Shown here: positions 25,012 to 34,141 of the stretch, piece by piece
Layout of the letters: each line of letters opens with the position of its first letter
How positions within the stretch are numbered: the stretch's first letter is position 1
DNA from: Amycolatopsis sp. GM8
GTDB lineage: Bacteria; Actinomycetota; Actinomycetes; Mycobacteriales; Pseudonocardiaceae
Length of the DNA stretch: 64,000 nt
Assembly (NCBI RefSeq): GCF_021653975.1
Contig: NZ_JAJKFK010000006.1
Location: 1 to 64,000 of the forward strand
Reading direction: 5' to 3'
The notes under the pieces: generated by a model
The model's input: only the letters and a program-made list of their open reading frames with translations
Told to the model about the DNA's origin: nothing
Databases searched by the model: none
Position numbers and translations under genes: made by a program

Positions 25012-26205
25012 TCAGCCGTGGACGGAGACGTCGAGGCGGGTGAAGCCGCGCAGGATGTTGTGCAGGGCGCGCTCTTCGCTGACGATCTCGAAGCGGCTGA
25101 CCTTCGCCGCGAGGGCTTCGAACAGGGCCCGCATTTCGAGACGGGCGAGATTCATGCCGACGCACGCGTGGGGGCCGGCGCCGAACCCGAGGTGATCGGT
25201 GGGGTTGCGGCGCACGTCGAACCGGTCGGGGTCGGGGTAGTGGCGCTCGTCGCGGTTGGCGGCGCCGTAGAAGGTGATGACGCGGGAACCGGCGGGCAGC
25301 ATCACCCCGTCGATCTCGTGGTCGGCGGCCACGCTGCGGGAGAAGTCCTGGATTGGCGCCTCGAGCCGGAGGACCTCGTTGATCGCCGAAGGGACCAGCG
25401 AGAGGTCCTCGCGCACGAGGTCCCACTGGTCCGGATTGTGGGCGAACAGCCAGATGGCGCTGCTGATGGCGAAGATCGTCGTATCGAGGCTGGGCCCCAT
25501 GTAGTCGATCATCATGACGGGACACTTGTCCGCGGCCACCTCGCCGCGGGCCGCGGCGTCGTGGATCGCCTCGGCCCAGCTGCCCGGTTTGAGCTTGCCC
25601 GGCACGGCCTGGGTGGTCGCGTACTCCATCATCTCGCCGAGCACCGAGAAGGAGTCACGGGTCCGGTCGTTCATCGGGCCGAAGCAGTTGAACATTTCCG
25701 ACGCCCAGACCAGCATCCGCTCCCGGCCCTCCTCGGGCAGGCCGACGAGGTTGGACACCACGGTGACCGGCAGGTACTGGGCGAGGTCGGTGACGGCGTC
25801 GAACCCGCCGCGGGCGGTCAGCCGGTCGACCAGCCCGCGGGCCTGCTCGCGGATGTCGTCCTGCAGGGGCCGCAGGGCCTTAGGCGTGAGCGGCTTGACG
25901 ATCACGCGGCGCGACGCGTCGTGCGCCGCGCCGTCGCTGCAGAGGGTGTTTCCCCGCAGCACCTGGTTCATCTCGTCGTTCATCATCACGCCCTCGCTGG
26001 AGGGGAAGACCTCCGGCGTGCGCAGGATGTGTGTGACGGCGTCGTAGCGGGTCGCGGCGTACATGTTGTAGCGGTCGAGAAACACGACCGGCCCGGCGTC
26101 GCGCAGCTCGCGGTAGGCGGGCCACGGGTCGAGCAGGGCGGCGTCGGCGTAGATGTCGAGGTCCGAGCGCGGCCCGGTGATCGTGGCGGGCGGGGTGATG
26201 GTCAT
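25012..26205 (-). CDS. Cytochrome P450 (class I, soluble)
   Basis: A 397-residue bacterial P450. The heme loop is FGAGPHACVG with axial Cys348. The I-helix oxygen-activation motif is present as YMGPSLDTT. The ExxR is EVLR in SAINEVLRLEAPIQ. With the ferredoxin and reductase genes in the same operon it forms a complete three-component system. Given the hydroxyquinol enzymes, it may hydroxylate or O/N-dealkylate an aromatic ring before the flavin hydroxylase acts. The substrate cannot be read from sequence. Confidence 0.93.
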   Translation of the reverse strand: MTITPPATITGPRSDLDIYADAALLDPWPAYRELRDAGPVVFLDRYNMYAATRYDAVTHILRTPEVFPSSEGVMMNDEMNQVLRGNTLCSDGAAHDASRRVIVKPLTPKALRPLQDDIREQARGLVDRLTARGGFDAVTDLAQYLPVTVVSNLVGLPEEGRERMLVWASEMFNCFGPMNDRTRDSFSVLGEMMEYATTQAVPGKLKPGSWAEAIHDAAARGEVAADKCPVMMIDYMGPSLDTTIFAISSAIWLFAHNPDQWDLVREDLSLVPSAINEVLRLEAPIQDFSRSVAADHEIDGVMLPAGSRVITFYGAANRDERHYPDPDRFDVRRNPTDHLGFGAGPHACVGMNLARLEMRALFEALAAKVSRFEIVSEERALHNILRGFTRLDVSVHG

Positions 26206-26260
26206 GGTGTCTCCCTGGAGAGCGGCGTCGGTGACGGTCCGGGAATGCGGCGGGATCGGG

Positions 26261-28054
26261 TCAGGATCGGGACAGCAGCTGGGCGAGAGCCTCGGTGAGT
26301 TCCTTTTCGGGATCGGCGAGCAGCTCGTGGGCCCGCCACCCGACGTGGGCGTCCGGCCGGACGAGCACCGCGCCGGACTCGCCGACCTCGCGCAGCCGGG
26401 CCCAGTCGTCGTACACGTCGGTGTACTCGCGGCCGGGACCGATGACGTGCGTCTCGACCTCGATCCCGAGCGCGCGGGCGGCGCCCGCGGCGGCCTCGGC
26501 CCAGGCCTGCCCGGAGATGCCGGTCAGCACGGTGAACCGGCCCTTGCCGGTGATGTCGTGCGTGCTCACCTTGTGCCCGTCGTGGCCGAGCCAGCAGTGC
26601 GGCAGCCGGGCACCCGGCCAGGTCGTCGGGTGGTAGTAGAGCTCCGGGTCGCGGTCGTACTCCGGCTCCGGGGTGTCGTCGCCGACGACCGCGCCCGAGC
26701 GGTACCGCTGGCCCAGCTCCACCCCGTGGGCGTTGAACTCGTAGTCCTTGAGCTCCAAGGCTTCGCGCAGCGCGATCCGCTGCGCGGCCGCCTCCGGGGT
26801 GTCCTCCGCCCGGGCACGCATGCTCGCCAGCTGCGCGGCGGGGTCGTCGGAGTCGGTGAACCCGAGTGCCTCGAAGATCGGCCCGAACTCCTCGATGGAC
26901 TTGTTGGCGCGCAACACGATCTGCTTGCCGACGGGAGCGCGCTCGGCGTCGTAGCTGTCCAGCAACTCCTCCCCGGCCTGGCCGGAGAGGACTGCGGCGA
27001 GCTTCCACGCCAGGTTGTACGAGTCCTGGATCGAGGTGTTGGAGCCCAGCCCGTTCGACGGCGGGTGCCGGTGCACCGCGTCACCGGAGCAGAACACCCG
27101 GCCGGCCCGGTAGCGCGTGGCGTACATCTTGTTGTTGCCCCACAACGAGGTGGAGCGGATGGTCACCGGGACCGTGTCGTCGCCGACGAGGTCGTGCACG
27201 ATCTTCGTGGCCATCGCGTCGTCGATCTCGGGCGGGGCCTGGGCGATGTCGTAACCCCAGACGATCAGCCACTCGTCCCACGGCCGGACCATGCGGACCA
27301 GGCCCATCCCGATGCCGCCGATGTTCGACCCGGGCTGCAGCACCCAGTACAGGACGCTCGGCCGGTGCTCCACGAACCGGGTCAGGTCGGCGTGGAACAC
27401 GATGTTCATGCTGCCTGCGACGTCCATCTGCCCCTCGAAGGGCAGGTCGACGTCCTTGGCCACCTGGCTGCGGCCGCCGTCGGCGCCGATCACGTACTTG
27501 GCCCGGATCGGGTAGGTGTGCCCGGAGAGCCGGTCGCGGACCAGGACGGTGACGCCGTCGTCGTCCTGCTCCAGGGAGAGGTACTCGGTGTCGAACCGGA
27601 TCCGGCTGCCGCGCTCGGCGGCGTGCCCGATCAGGATCGGCTCGAGCAGGGTCTGCGGGAGGTCGCAGTTGTCCGACGGACTGGACAGGGTGTAGTCGGC
27701 GCGCCGGGCCGGATGTGTTCCCCAGGTCCGGACCCGGCCGATCTCGTCGCCCACGAGGCTGGTGCAGAACACCGTGTCGCCCATCAGTGCCGACGGTGTG
27801 CCCTGCGCCCGGATGTCGTCCTCGATCCCCATGTCACGGAGGATTTCCACGGTCCGCTGGTTGGTGATGTGGGCCCGGGGGGTGTTGGCCGTCCACCGGT
27901 ACTTCGTGATCACGATGTGGTCCACGCCGTAGGTGGCCAGGAACAGGGCGGCCGACGCGCCGGCCGGGCCGCTGCCGATGACCAGCACGTCGGTATTCAG
28001 CACAGCCCCGGACCTGTCGGTCGTACTGGTGGAGGTCTGTCGGGTCTCGCTCAC
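26261..28054 (-). CDS. FAD-dependent phenol hydroxylase, TfdB-like
   Basis: A 597-residue flavoprotein monooxygenase, the same length as 2,4-dichlorophenol 6-monooxygenase (TfdB). GSGPAGAS (27-34) binds FAD. TPRAHITNQRTVEILRDMGI, the YVIGADGGRSQVA DG motif and the CSGDAVHRHPPSNGLG GD motif all match this subfamily. A thioredoxin-like C-terminal domain ends the protein. The GTG at 28054 gives the standard N-terminus. It is first in the operon, so it likely ortho-hydroxylates a phenol or resorcinol to give the hydroxyquinol cleaved by the fusion enzyme. Divergent from the LysR gene. Confidence 0.92.
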   Translation of the reverse strand: MSETRQTSTSTTDRSGAVLNTDVLVIGSGPAGASAALFLATYGVDHIVITKYRWTANTPRAHITNQRTVEILRDMGIEDDIRAQGTPSALMGDTVFCTSLVGDEIGRVRTWGTHPARRADYTLSSPSDNCDLPQTLLEPILIGHAAERGSRIRFDTEYLSLEQDDDGVTVLVRDRLSGHTYPIRAKYVIGADGGRSQVAKDVDLPFEGQMDVAGSMNIVFHADLTRFVEHRPSVLYWVLQPGSNIGGIGMGLVRMVRPWDEWLIVWGYDIAQAPPEIDDAMATKIVHDLVGDDTVPVTIRSTSLWGNNKMYATRYRAGRVFCSGDAVHRHPPSNGLGSNTSIQDSYNLAWKLAAVLSGQAGEELLDSYDAERAPVGKQIVLRANKSIEEFGPIFEALGFTDSDDPAAQLASMRARAEDTPEAAAQRIALREALELKDYEFNAHGVELGQRYRSGAVVGDDTPEPEYDRDPELYYHPTTWPGARLPHCWLGHDGHKVSTHDITGKGRFTVLTGISGQAWAEAAAGAARALGIEVETHVIGPGREYTDVYDDWARLREVGESGAVLVRPDAHVGWRAHELLADPEKELTEALAQLLSRS

Positions 28055-28089
28055 GCCGCCTCGTCTCTCAGGTGCGATCGGGCAAAGTG

Positions 28090-28105
28090 TGTGCCTCGGC
28101 TCACA
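28090..28105. promoter_or_regulatory. LysR-type operator candidate
   Basis: TGTGCCTCGGCTCACA has TGTG/CACA arms and lies centrally in the 120-bp gap between the divergent hydroxylase and LysR genes, the usual place for a LysR box (T-N11-A). Confidence 0.45.
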
Positions 28106-28174
28106 AAGCAGCGTATGGACCGGGCGATGCATTCGTCCAATATTGATCCGGGAGCCCTCGTATAGCCTCAGCGT

Positions 28175-29137
28175 ATGGATCTGCGTGCGTTGGAGTGTTT
28201 TCTGGCCGTTGCGGAGGAGCGCTCGATCAGCCGGGCGGCCACCGCGCTGCACATGACCCAGCCGCCGCTGACGGTGCGCCTGCAGGCCCTCGAACGCGAA
28301 TTGGGGACCGAACTCCTGGTCCGGCACGGGCGGGGAGTGGATCTGACCGCGGCCGGGAGGCTGCTCGCCGAACGCAGCCGGCGGCACTTCGCCGACCTCG
28401 CGGCCACCACCGACATGGTGCGGGCGGTCGGTTCGGGAACGCGGGGGACGCTGCGCGTGGCGGTCGGCCACACGGTGTCGCCACGGCTGTTGCCGCATCT
28501 GACCGACAGCGCCACCTTGGGGCCGGACGTCGACCTCCTGCTCAGCGAGGTCTCCGACGTCGACGTGGTCGAGCGGGTGCACCATCGCGAGGCACATGCC
28601 GGGCTGCTGCACCTCCCGCCGGCGGTTCCGGGCGGTACCCGGCACATCCACGGCCGGGCACAGGGGCTGGAGGTGGCGGTGGTCGCCCGGGAGCCGCTCG
28701 TCGCGGTGCTCCCGGAAGGGCATCCGGCGGCGTCCGAGGAGAGGGTCGACCTGGTGAGCCTGCGTGGCCCGCGCGTCGTCCTCACCGACACCGCCGGGGA
28801 GGGATTCGCCGCCCACACCCGCGCGGTGTGGAAGGCCATCGCCGCGGACACCGGAGCCCGCCACGAGGTGGGTTCGATCATGCACGCGCTCGCCCTCGTC
28901 GAGGCCGGCGCGGGAGTCACTCTGCTGCCTGCCCAATACGTGGCGCTGACCTGGAAGGGGCTGGTCGCGCGGCAGCTGCGCCAGCACACGGCCGTCGTCG
29001 AGACGGCCGCGCTCTGGCGGCCCGACGAGGATTCCCCGGTGATGCGGCGGTTCCTGCGCTCCGCACTGTCCACTCCGGAGCCCGATGTGCTCGGACCCGA
29101 GCACTGGAGGCACAGGCCTGACGTGGATCAGGCCTGA
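28175..29137 (+). CDS. LysR-family regulator of the hydroxyquinol operon
   Basis: A 320-residue LTTR. The N-terminal HTH reads LECFLAVAEERSISRAATAL, then MTQPPLTVRLQALERELG, and the effector domain follows (TLRVAVGHTVSPRLLPHL, then AGVTLLPAQYVAL). It diverges from the TfdB-like gene with a 120-bp shared promoter region, the classic layout of an LTTR that activates the catabolic operon in response to the substrate or an intermediate. Confidence 0.9.
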   Translation: MDLRALECFLAVAEERSISRAATALHMTQPPLTVRLQALERELGTELLVRHGRGVDLTAAGRLLAERSRRHFADLAATTDMVRAVGSGTRGTLRVAVGHTVSPRLLPHLTDSATLGPDVDLLLSEVSDVDVVERVHHREAHAGLLHLPPAVPGGTRHIHGRAQGLEVAVVAREPLVAVLPEGHPAASEERVDLVSLRGPRVVLTDTAGEGFAAHTRAVWKAIAADTGARHEVGSIMHALALVEAGAGVTLLPAQYVALTWKGLVARQLRQHTAVVETAALWRPDEDSPVMRRFLRSALSTPEPDVLGPEHWRHRPDVDQA

Positions 29138-29268
29138 CCCGGTCGCGGCCGGCCATACTTGCCGCGAATACCTGTGGGTCAGGATTGGTATTGGCCCTAT
29201 GGGTCTCCTCCAGGTGACGATGTGCCCCATGACCGCTCCGCTCGCTGGTCACAGAATGGGAGTTGACA

Positions 29269-30141
29269 ATGTCGTCATCGTTTCCGCCGACCGTGCTCGT
29301 CCACGGTTATTGGCATGGTTCATGGTGCTGGACACCCGTGGTGCGAGAGCTGGCGTCGAGGAGGATCTGGTCGGTCGCCGTCGATCTGGCCGGTCACGGC
29401 CTGAACCGGAAACCTCCGGCATCTGCGTCGAGGCGCCCTTTCGACCTGGCCGCGTTTTCCCGGGAGAAGTCTCCGGTGGCATCGGTCAGCGCGTCCGCAG
29501 CCGCCGACGCGCTTCTCGCGGAGATCGAACTACTGGGTGGCGGCTCGCCTTGCCCGGTCGTGGCGCACAGCATGGGTGGTGCTGTCGTGACGGTGGCGGC
29601 CGAGAAGCGTCCCGAGCTTTTCGACTCGGTCACCTATGTCTCGGCCTTCGCCCCGGTGTCGGGAATTTCCGCGCTCGACTACCTCACCTCGGAACAGGCG
29701 GCCGACTCCGTCGTGCTGTCACTGCTCACCGGGGATCCGGCCGAAAGCGGGGCATCGAGATTGGATCTGGGGAGCGACGATTTACGGAACCGCGTCCAGT
29801 CGGCCTTTTACCATGATGTCGACGACCGGACGGCCGAGGCGGCAATAGATTCGCTCTCCCATGACGCGCCATTGGCGATGGCCACCGAGCCAATCTCCGT
29901 CACGAGGGAGCGGTTCGGGTCCATTCAGCACAGCTACCTCACCTGCGATCTGGACAAGATTGTTCCGCCAGCGCTGCAAAAACGGTTCGTGGCCGAGCTG
30001 GACACCGTTTCCGTTCGGCCGACGACCGTCGTCAACCTGCACAGCTCACATTCGCCGTTCCTTTCGTGCCCGGGAATGCTCGCCGACGCGTTGCAGGAGT
30101 CGTGGCGGCGGGCGCGCGACGGAGCCGTCTCATCGGCATGA
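29269..30141 (+). CDS. Alpha/beta-fold hydrolase
   Basis: A 290-residue esterase-type hydrolase. The oxyanion region is VLVHGYWHGSWCW (9-21), the nucleophile is Ser101 in AHSMGG, and the C-terminal His lies in NLHSSHSPFLS. The HGxWHGxWCW pattern occurs in hydroxynitrile-lyase/salicylate-esterase-like and MekB-like hydrolases. The ATG at 29269 follows ATGGGAG. It is 18 bp upstream of the CoA-transferase gene and starts a three-gene operon with MmsA. It probably releases an acid that is then activated by CoA transfer (inference). Confidence 0.85.
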   Translation: MSSSFPPTVLVHGYWHGSWCWTPVVRELASRRIWSVAVDLAGHGLNRKPPASASRRPFDLAAFSREKSPVASVSASAAADALLAEIELLGGGSPCPVVAHSMGGAVVTVAAEKRPELFDSVTYVSAFAPVSGISALDYLTSEQAADSVVLSLLTGDPAESGASRLDLGSDDLRNRVQSAFYHDVDDRTAEAAIDSLSHDAPLAMATEPISVTRERFGSIQHSYLTCDLDKIVPPALQKRFVAELDTVSVRPTTVVNLHSSHSPFLSCPGMLADALQESWRRARDGAVSSA

Positions 30142-30159
30142 GCGGAAGGGGCTTCGAGC

Positions 30160-31650
30160 ATGGCTGAAGAACTGACCGAACAGTTGCGACGGGCCTGGGA
30201 TTCACCGCAGAAATGGGCGGACTTCGACATTCTCGCCGAGTTGTCGGCGGTTCTGGGCGGTGTCGGGATCTCGCTCGACGACGGCGGCGGGACGGTCGCG
30301 GCCGAGGGCGGGACCGACCCGATCGTCGCCAGTCCACTCCGGATAGGCGCGGGCGCGTCGATAGGCCTGCTCGCCAAGTCCGTCGCGGCGGCCGCGCTGC
30401 ACCGGGATCGGGGCGGGCCGGGCCAGGACATCGCGGTCGACGTGCGCCGCACCCCGCACCGGCTGTGCCCGTTCTACGACGCCACCTGGGAACGGCTCGG
30501 AGGCTATCCGGTCCAGACCTCCTTGGAGGTCGGGAATGTGACCGGCCTGACCTTCTTCCGCACGGCCGACGATCGGTGGGTGCTTCCGCAGGCGTTCTAC
30601 GCCGGTCTCCGGCTCAAAGCGCAAGAATTGCTGGACGCTCCGTTGACGTACGAGCCCGTCGCCAGGGCCATCGCCAGGTGGAAGGGGCGGGACCTCGAGG
30701 AGGCGGCCTCCGCGCTGGGCGTCCCCATGCCGCTGGTGCGGACGCTGCCCGAGCTGCTGGCGGAGTCACAGTACTCGGAAGTGCTGGCCGACCTGCCCCT
30801 GATCGAGGTCACCAGGATCGGGGACGCGCCACCGCAACCGCTCCCGCCCGCCGGCGAGCTGCCGTTCTCGGGGCTTCGGGCTCTCGGCATGGGGCATGTC
30901 ATCGCGGGCGCCGGAGTGGGGAGATCGCTCGCGCTGCACGGCGCCGATGTCCTGAATCTGTGGACGCCGGGCAAGGGCGAGCACGACTACCTCTACGCCA
31001 CCGCCAATGTGGGCGTCCGTTCGTCCTGGTTGGACGTGCGGGCCGACCGTGCCGAGCTCCTGCGACTGCTGCACGGCGCGGACGTGTTCTTCCACAATCG
31101 TCGTCCTTCATTCATGCGCGGCATTGGGATGACCGCGGCCGAGGCGGCGCGGCAACGCCCGGGGATCGTGTATGTGACCATTTCGCTGCACGGTCTGTCC
31201 GGCCCGTGGGCGGAGCGCCCCGGATTCGATCAGGTGGCCGGGTGCGTGTCCGGCATCATGGCGTTGCACGGTTCCCCCGATCAGCCCGCATTGCCGCCGA
31301 TCATGGTGGTCAACGACTACATCGTGTCGTGGCTGTCCCAGGTCGGTGTGGTCGCCGCCTTACGGCGCCGGGCGACGGAAGGCGGCTCGTACCACGTGCA
31401 CGTCTCGCTGACGCGAGTGGCGCTGTGGTTGTTGTCCCTCGGAATCCTGGACAAGGGGTGGGTCACACGCGTGGCCGATAAGTCGGAGGAGCACCGTTAC
31501 CTCGATCCGGAGACGTTCACGGCGGAGACCGCATTGGGCCGGTACCAGGGGGTCACCGATCAGGTCTCCATGTCACACACACCGGGACGGTACGACCCCG
31601 TTCTGGTGCCGCGCGGGTCGTCGGCCCGTGAATGGCGCCATGAACCCTGA
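30160..31650 (+). CDS. Family III (CaiB/BaiF) CoA-transferase
   Basis: A 496-residue protein. From about residue 240 it has the canonical N-lobe of CaiB/BaiF enzymes: FSGLRALGMGHVIAGAGVGR, LHGADVLNLWTPG, then VYVTISLHGLSGPWAERPGF with the catalytic Asp357. The first 230 residues resemble the lobe that usually follows the N-lobe (RTADDRWVLPQAF). The order of the two lobes thus appears swapped relative to the 380-400-residue enzymes. It moves CoA between acyl groups; substrates are not predictable. It overlaps the upstream region of mmsA. Confidence 0.8.
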   Translation: MAEELTEQLRRAWDSPQKWADFDILAELSAVLGGVGISLDDGGGTVAAEGGTDPIVASPLRIGAGASIGLLAKSVAAAALHRDRGGPGQDIAVDVRRTPHRLCPFYDATWERLGGYPVQTSLEVGNVTGLTFFRTADDRWVLPQAFYAGLRLKAQELLDAPLTYEPVARAIARWKGRDLEEAASALGVPMPLVRTLPELLAESQYSEVLADLPLIEVTRIGDAPPQPLPPAGELPFSGLRALGMGHVIAGAGVGRSLALHGADVLNLWTPGKGEHDYLYATANVGVRSSWLDVRADRAELLRLLHGADVFFHNRRPSFMRGIGMTAAEAARQRPGIVYVTISLHGLSGPWAERPGFDQVAGCVSGIMALHGSPDQPALPPIMVVNDYIVSWLSQVGVVAALRRRATEGGSYHVHVSLTRVALWLLSLGILDKGWVTRVADKSEEHRYLDPETFTAETALGRYQGVTDQVSMSHTPGRYDPVLVPRGSSAREWRHEP

Positions 31651-31663
31651 GGAAGGAAGACAC

Positions 31664-33181
31664 ATGACCACGACGGACCACGGCGAAGGCCTGCCTGTCG
31701 TTCCACATTGGATCAACGGTGCGCCGTGGGCGGGTGCCGGTGGGCGGACCGGAGATGTGTACGACCCCGCGCTGGGCACCGTCACCAAGCACGTCGCATT
31801 CGCCGAGGACACGGACGTCGAGACCGCGGTGCTGGCCGCCCGGAACGCGTTCGCGGGGTGGCGGGCGTTGTCGCTCGCCCGGCGTCAGGCCATCATGTTC
31901 CGGTTCCGTGACCTGTTGGACGAGCGCAAGGACGAACTCGCGGAGATCATCACCGCGGAGCACGGGAAGGTCCTTTCGGACGCACTGGGTGAGATCACCC
32001 GCGGCCAGGAGGTCGTGGAGTTCGCCACGGGGCTCGCACACCACCTCAAAGGCGAGTTCTCGGAGCAGGTGTCGACCGGTGTCGACGTGCACTCAATTCG
32101 CCAGCCACTCGGGGTCGTCGCGGTCGTCTCACCGTTCAACTTCCCCGCAATGGTCCCGATGTGGTTCTTCCCGGTGGCCATCGCCGCGGGGAACACCGTC
32201 GTCCTGAAGCCGAGTGAGAAGGACCCGTCGGCGGCCGTGTGGATCGCAGGGCTGTTCAAGGAGGCCGGCCTGCCGGACGGTGTGTTCAACGTCCTGCAGG
32301 GGGACAAGGTGGCGGTCGACGGCCTGCTGACCCACCCTGACGTCTGCTCGGTCTCGTTCGTCGGGTCCACCCCTATCGCCCGGTACGTCTACGAGACCGG
32401 TGCGCGCCACGGCAAGCGAGTCCAGGCGCTGGGCGGCGCGAAGAACCACATGCTGGTGCTGCCCGACGCCGATCTCGACCTGGCGGCCGACTCCGCCATC
32501 AACGCCGGATTCGGCTCCGCGGGCGAACGCTGCATGGCCATCTCCGTGATCGTCGCCGTCGAGCCGGTCGCCGACGAACTCATCGCGAGAATCACGTCGC
32601 GGATGGCGGCGCTTCGCGTGGGGGACGGCCGGCGCTCGTGTGACATGGGCCCGCTGGTGACCCGCGAGCACCGCGACCGGGTCGCGTCGTACGTCGATGT
32701 CGCGATCGAGGACGGCGCGGAGGTGGTCGTGGACGGCCGCAAGATCGAGGTGGACGGTGACGGTGACGGTTTCTGGTTCGGCCCCACACTCATCGATCGC
32801 GTCCCCACCACGTCGAGGGTCTATACCGACGAGATCTTCGGCCCGATTCTGTCCTTGGTGCGGGTTTCGGCGTTCGACGACGCGATCCGGCTGGTCAACT
32901 CCGGCCCGTATGGCAATGGCACGGCCATCTTCACCAACGACGGACGCGCCGCACGCCGATTCCAGAACGAGGTCGCGGTGGGCATGATCGGCGTCAACGT
33001 GCCCATTCCGGTGCCCGTCGCGACCTTCTCCTTCGGCGGCTGGCGGCAGAGCCTTTTCGGGGACACCAGGGCCCATGGCGCGGACGGCGTGCGGTTCTTC
33101 ACCCAGCAGAAGGTGGTCACCTCCCGCTGGCCCGAGCCGCATCAGGGGGAGCTCAACCTCGGATTCCCGCGCAACGAATAG
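31664..33181 (+). CDS. mmsA: CoA-acylating methylmalonate-semialdehyde dehydrogenase
   Basis: A 505-residue aldehyde dehydrogenase of the MmsA type. VVSPFNFPAMVPMWF contains the catalytic Asn, GSTPIARYVYETG lines the cofactor site, and the nucleophile Cys290 lies in GSAGERCMA, the hallmark of the CoA-acylating branch. It oxidises methylmalonate or malonate semialdehyde to propionyl- or acetyl-CoA in valine, beta-alanine, inositol or ring catabolism. The ATG at 31664 has GGAAGGAAG upstream. It is last in the hydrolase-CoA-transferase-mmsA operon. Confidence 0.92.
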   Translation: MTTTDHGEGLPVVPHWINGAPWAGAGGRTGDVYDPALGTVTKHVAFAEDTDVETAVLAARNAFAGWRALSLARRQAIMFRFRDLLDERKDELAEIITAEHGKVLSDALGEITRGQEVVEFATGLAHHLKGEFSEQVSTGVDVHSIRQPLGVVAVVSPFNFPAMVPMWFFPVAIAAGNTVVLKPSEKDPSAAVWIAGLFKEAGLPDGVFNVLQGDKVAVDGLLTHPDVCSVSFVGSTPIARYVYETGARHGKRVQALGGAKNHMLVLPDADLDLAADSAINAGFGSAGERCMAISVIVAVEPVADELIARITSRMAALRVGDGRRSCDMGPLVTREHRDRVASYVDVAIEDGAEVVVDGRKIEVDGDGDGFWFGPTLIDRVPTTSRVYTDEIFGPILSLVRVSAFDDAIRLVNSGPYGNGTAIFTNDGRAARRFQNEVAVGMIGVNVPIPVPVATFSFGGWRQSLFGDTRAHGADGVRFFTQQKVVTSRWPEPHQGELNLGFPRNE

Positions 33182-33288
33182 GCTTCCCGCTGAGGGCCAC
33201 GGATGGCCGCGTGACAGAAGTGGCCCGGAAATTCGCCAAAGGGGCCGTACTCTTGCGTCACCGCCGTCCGTGGCCGCCTGCGGTCGCG

Positions 33289-34035
33289 CTATGCGCCGTA
33301 TCCGCCGTCGATCCTCAGCACGGCGCCGGTGACGTAGGAGGCCTGCGGGCTGGCGAGGAAGACGACGCCTGCGGCGATTTCTTCCGGCCTGCCGTACCGC
33401 CCCAACGCCGTTGTCGGAAGGAACATGGATGCGGCCGGGCTGTCGGCGGGGTTCATCTCGGTGTCGATGAACCCGGACTGGATGACGTTGACCGTGATGC
33501 CCCGGTGGGCCAGATCGCGGGCCGCGCCCCGGCTATAGCCTTCGAGGGCCGACTTGGTGCCCGCGTAGTCGGTCATCCCGGAGAAACCCACCCGCGTTCC
33601 CACACCCGAGCTGATACTGATGATCCGCCCGCCGTCGGGCAGCAGCGGGAACGCCGCCCGGATCGCGGCCACCACACTGGTGTAGTTGACGGCGAGCTGG
33701 CGGTCCAAAGCGGACTCGTCGGCGAGCTCGCTGTCGATCGGGGCAGCGACGGTCACGCCCGCATTGTTCACCAGAATATCCAGCTTTCCGAACTCCTGGA
33801 CCACGCTGTGGATCAGGCCCGCCGCCTGCGTCGCATCCGCCTGATCCGCCTGGAAGGCCGCCGCGCGCACCCCCCTCGCCTCCAGGTCGGCGACCACGGT
33901 CTTGGCCCGATCCGGCGAGGACGAGTAGCTGATCGCGACATCGGCTCCCTCGTCAGCCAGCGCCAGCGCCGACGCCGCCCCGATGCCCCGCGATCCGCCG
34001 GTCACGATCGCGACCTTGTTGTCCAGCTTTCCCAT
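33289..34035 (-). CDS. Short-chain dehydrogenase/reductase (FabG-like)
   Basis: A 248-residue NAD(P)(H) oxidoreductase. The Rossmann loop is TGGSRGIG (12-19), NNAG follows the fourth strand, and the catalytic triad is Ser in ISISSG with YAGTK. The C-terminal VLRIDGGYGA is standard for 3-oxoacyl-ACP reductase-like SDRs. The ATG at 34035 has GGGAAG upstream; sequence before it is not SDR-like. It diverges from the TetR gene across a large perfect palindrome and is the regulator's likely target, perhaps a carbonyl or electrophile detoxifying enzyme. Confidence 0.9.
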   Translation of the reverse strand: MGKLDNKVAIVTGGSRGIGAASALALADEGADVAISYSSSPDRAKTVVADLEARGVRAAAFQADQADATQAAGLIHSVVQEFGKLDILVNNAGVTVAAPIDSELADESALDRQLAVNYTSVVAAIRAAFPLLPDGGRIISISSGVGTRVGFSGMTDYAGTKSALEGYSRGAARDLAHRGITVNVIQSGFIDTEMNPADSPAASMFLPTTALGRYGRPEEIAAGVVFLASPQASYVTGAVLRIDGGYGA

Positions 34036-34073
34036 GTGTGCTTCCCACTTCCCTAGGTGCGACGCGCGGTGGA

Positions 34074-34125
34074 ATTCTTGACCGCTCGGTCCACCATAAG
34101 CATGGTGGACCGAGCGGTCAAGAAT
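34074..34125. promoter_or_regulatory. 52-bp perfect palindrome: TetR operator
   Basis: Two perfect 24-bp arms (left begins ATTCTTGACCGCTCGGTCCA, right is its exact inverse) surround AAGC. Each arm also contains its own GACCG-NN-CGGTC palindrome, so the region offers two TetR-type operators. It fills the gap between the divergent SDR and TetR genes and ends 16 bp before the TetR ATG. Confidence 0.8.
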
Positions 34126-34141
34126 CTCTATCCTGGTGCAC

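Noticed and set aside
26153..28165. 670-codon open frame on the plus strand opposite the P450 and phenol hydroxylase genes
   Set aside because: It is the GC-rich antisense shadow of the TfdB-like gene; composition is Val/Gly/Asp/His-rich with no domain, while the minus strand shows full motifs.
28055..29230. N-terminal 392-residue extension of the TfdB-like frame
   Set aside because: It runs antisense through the LysR gene; the homologous N-terminus starts at the GTG at 28054.
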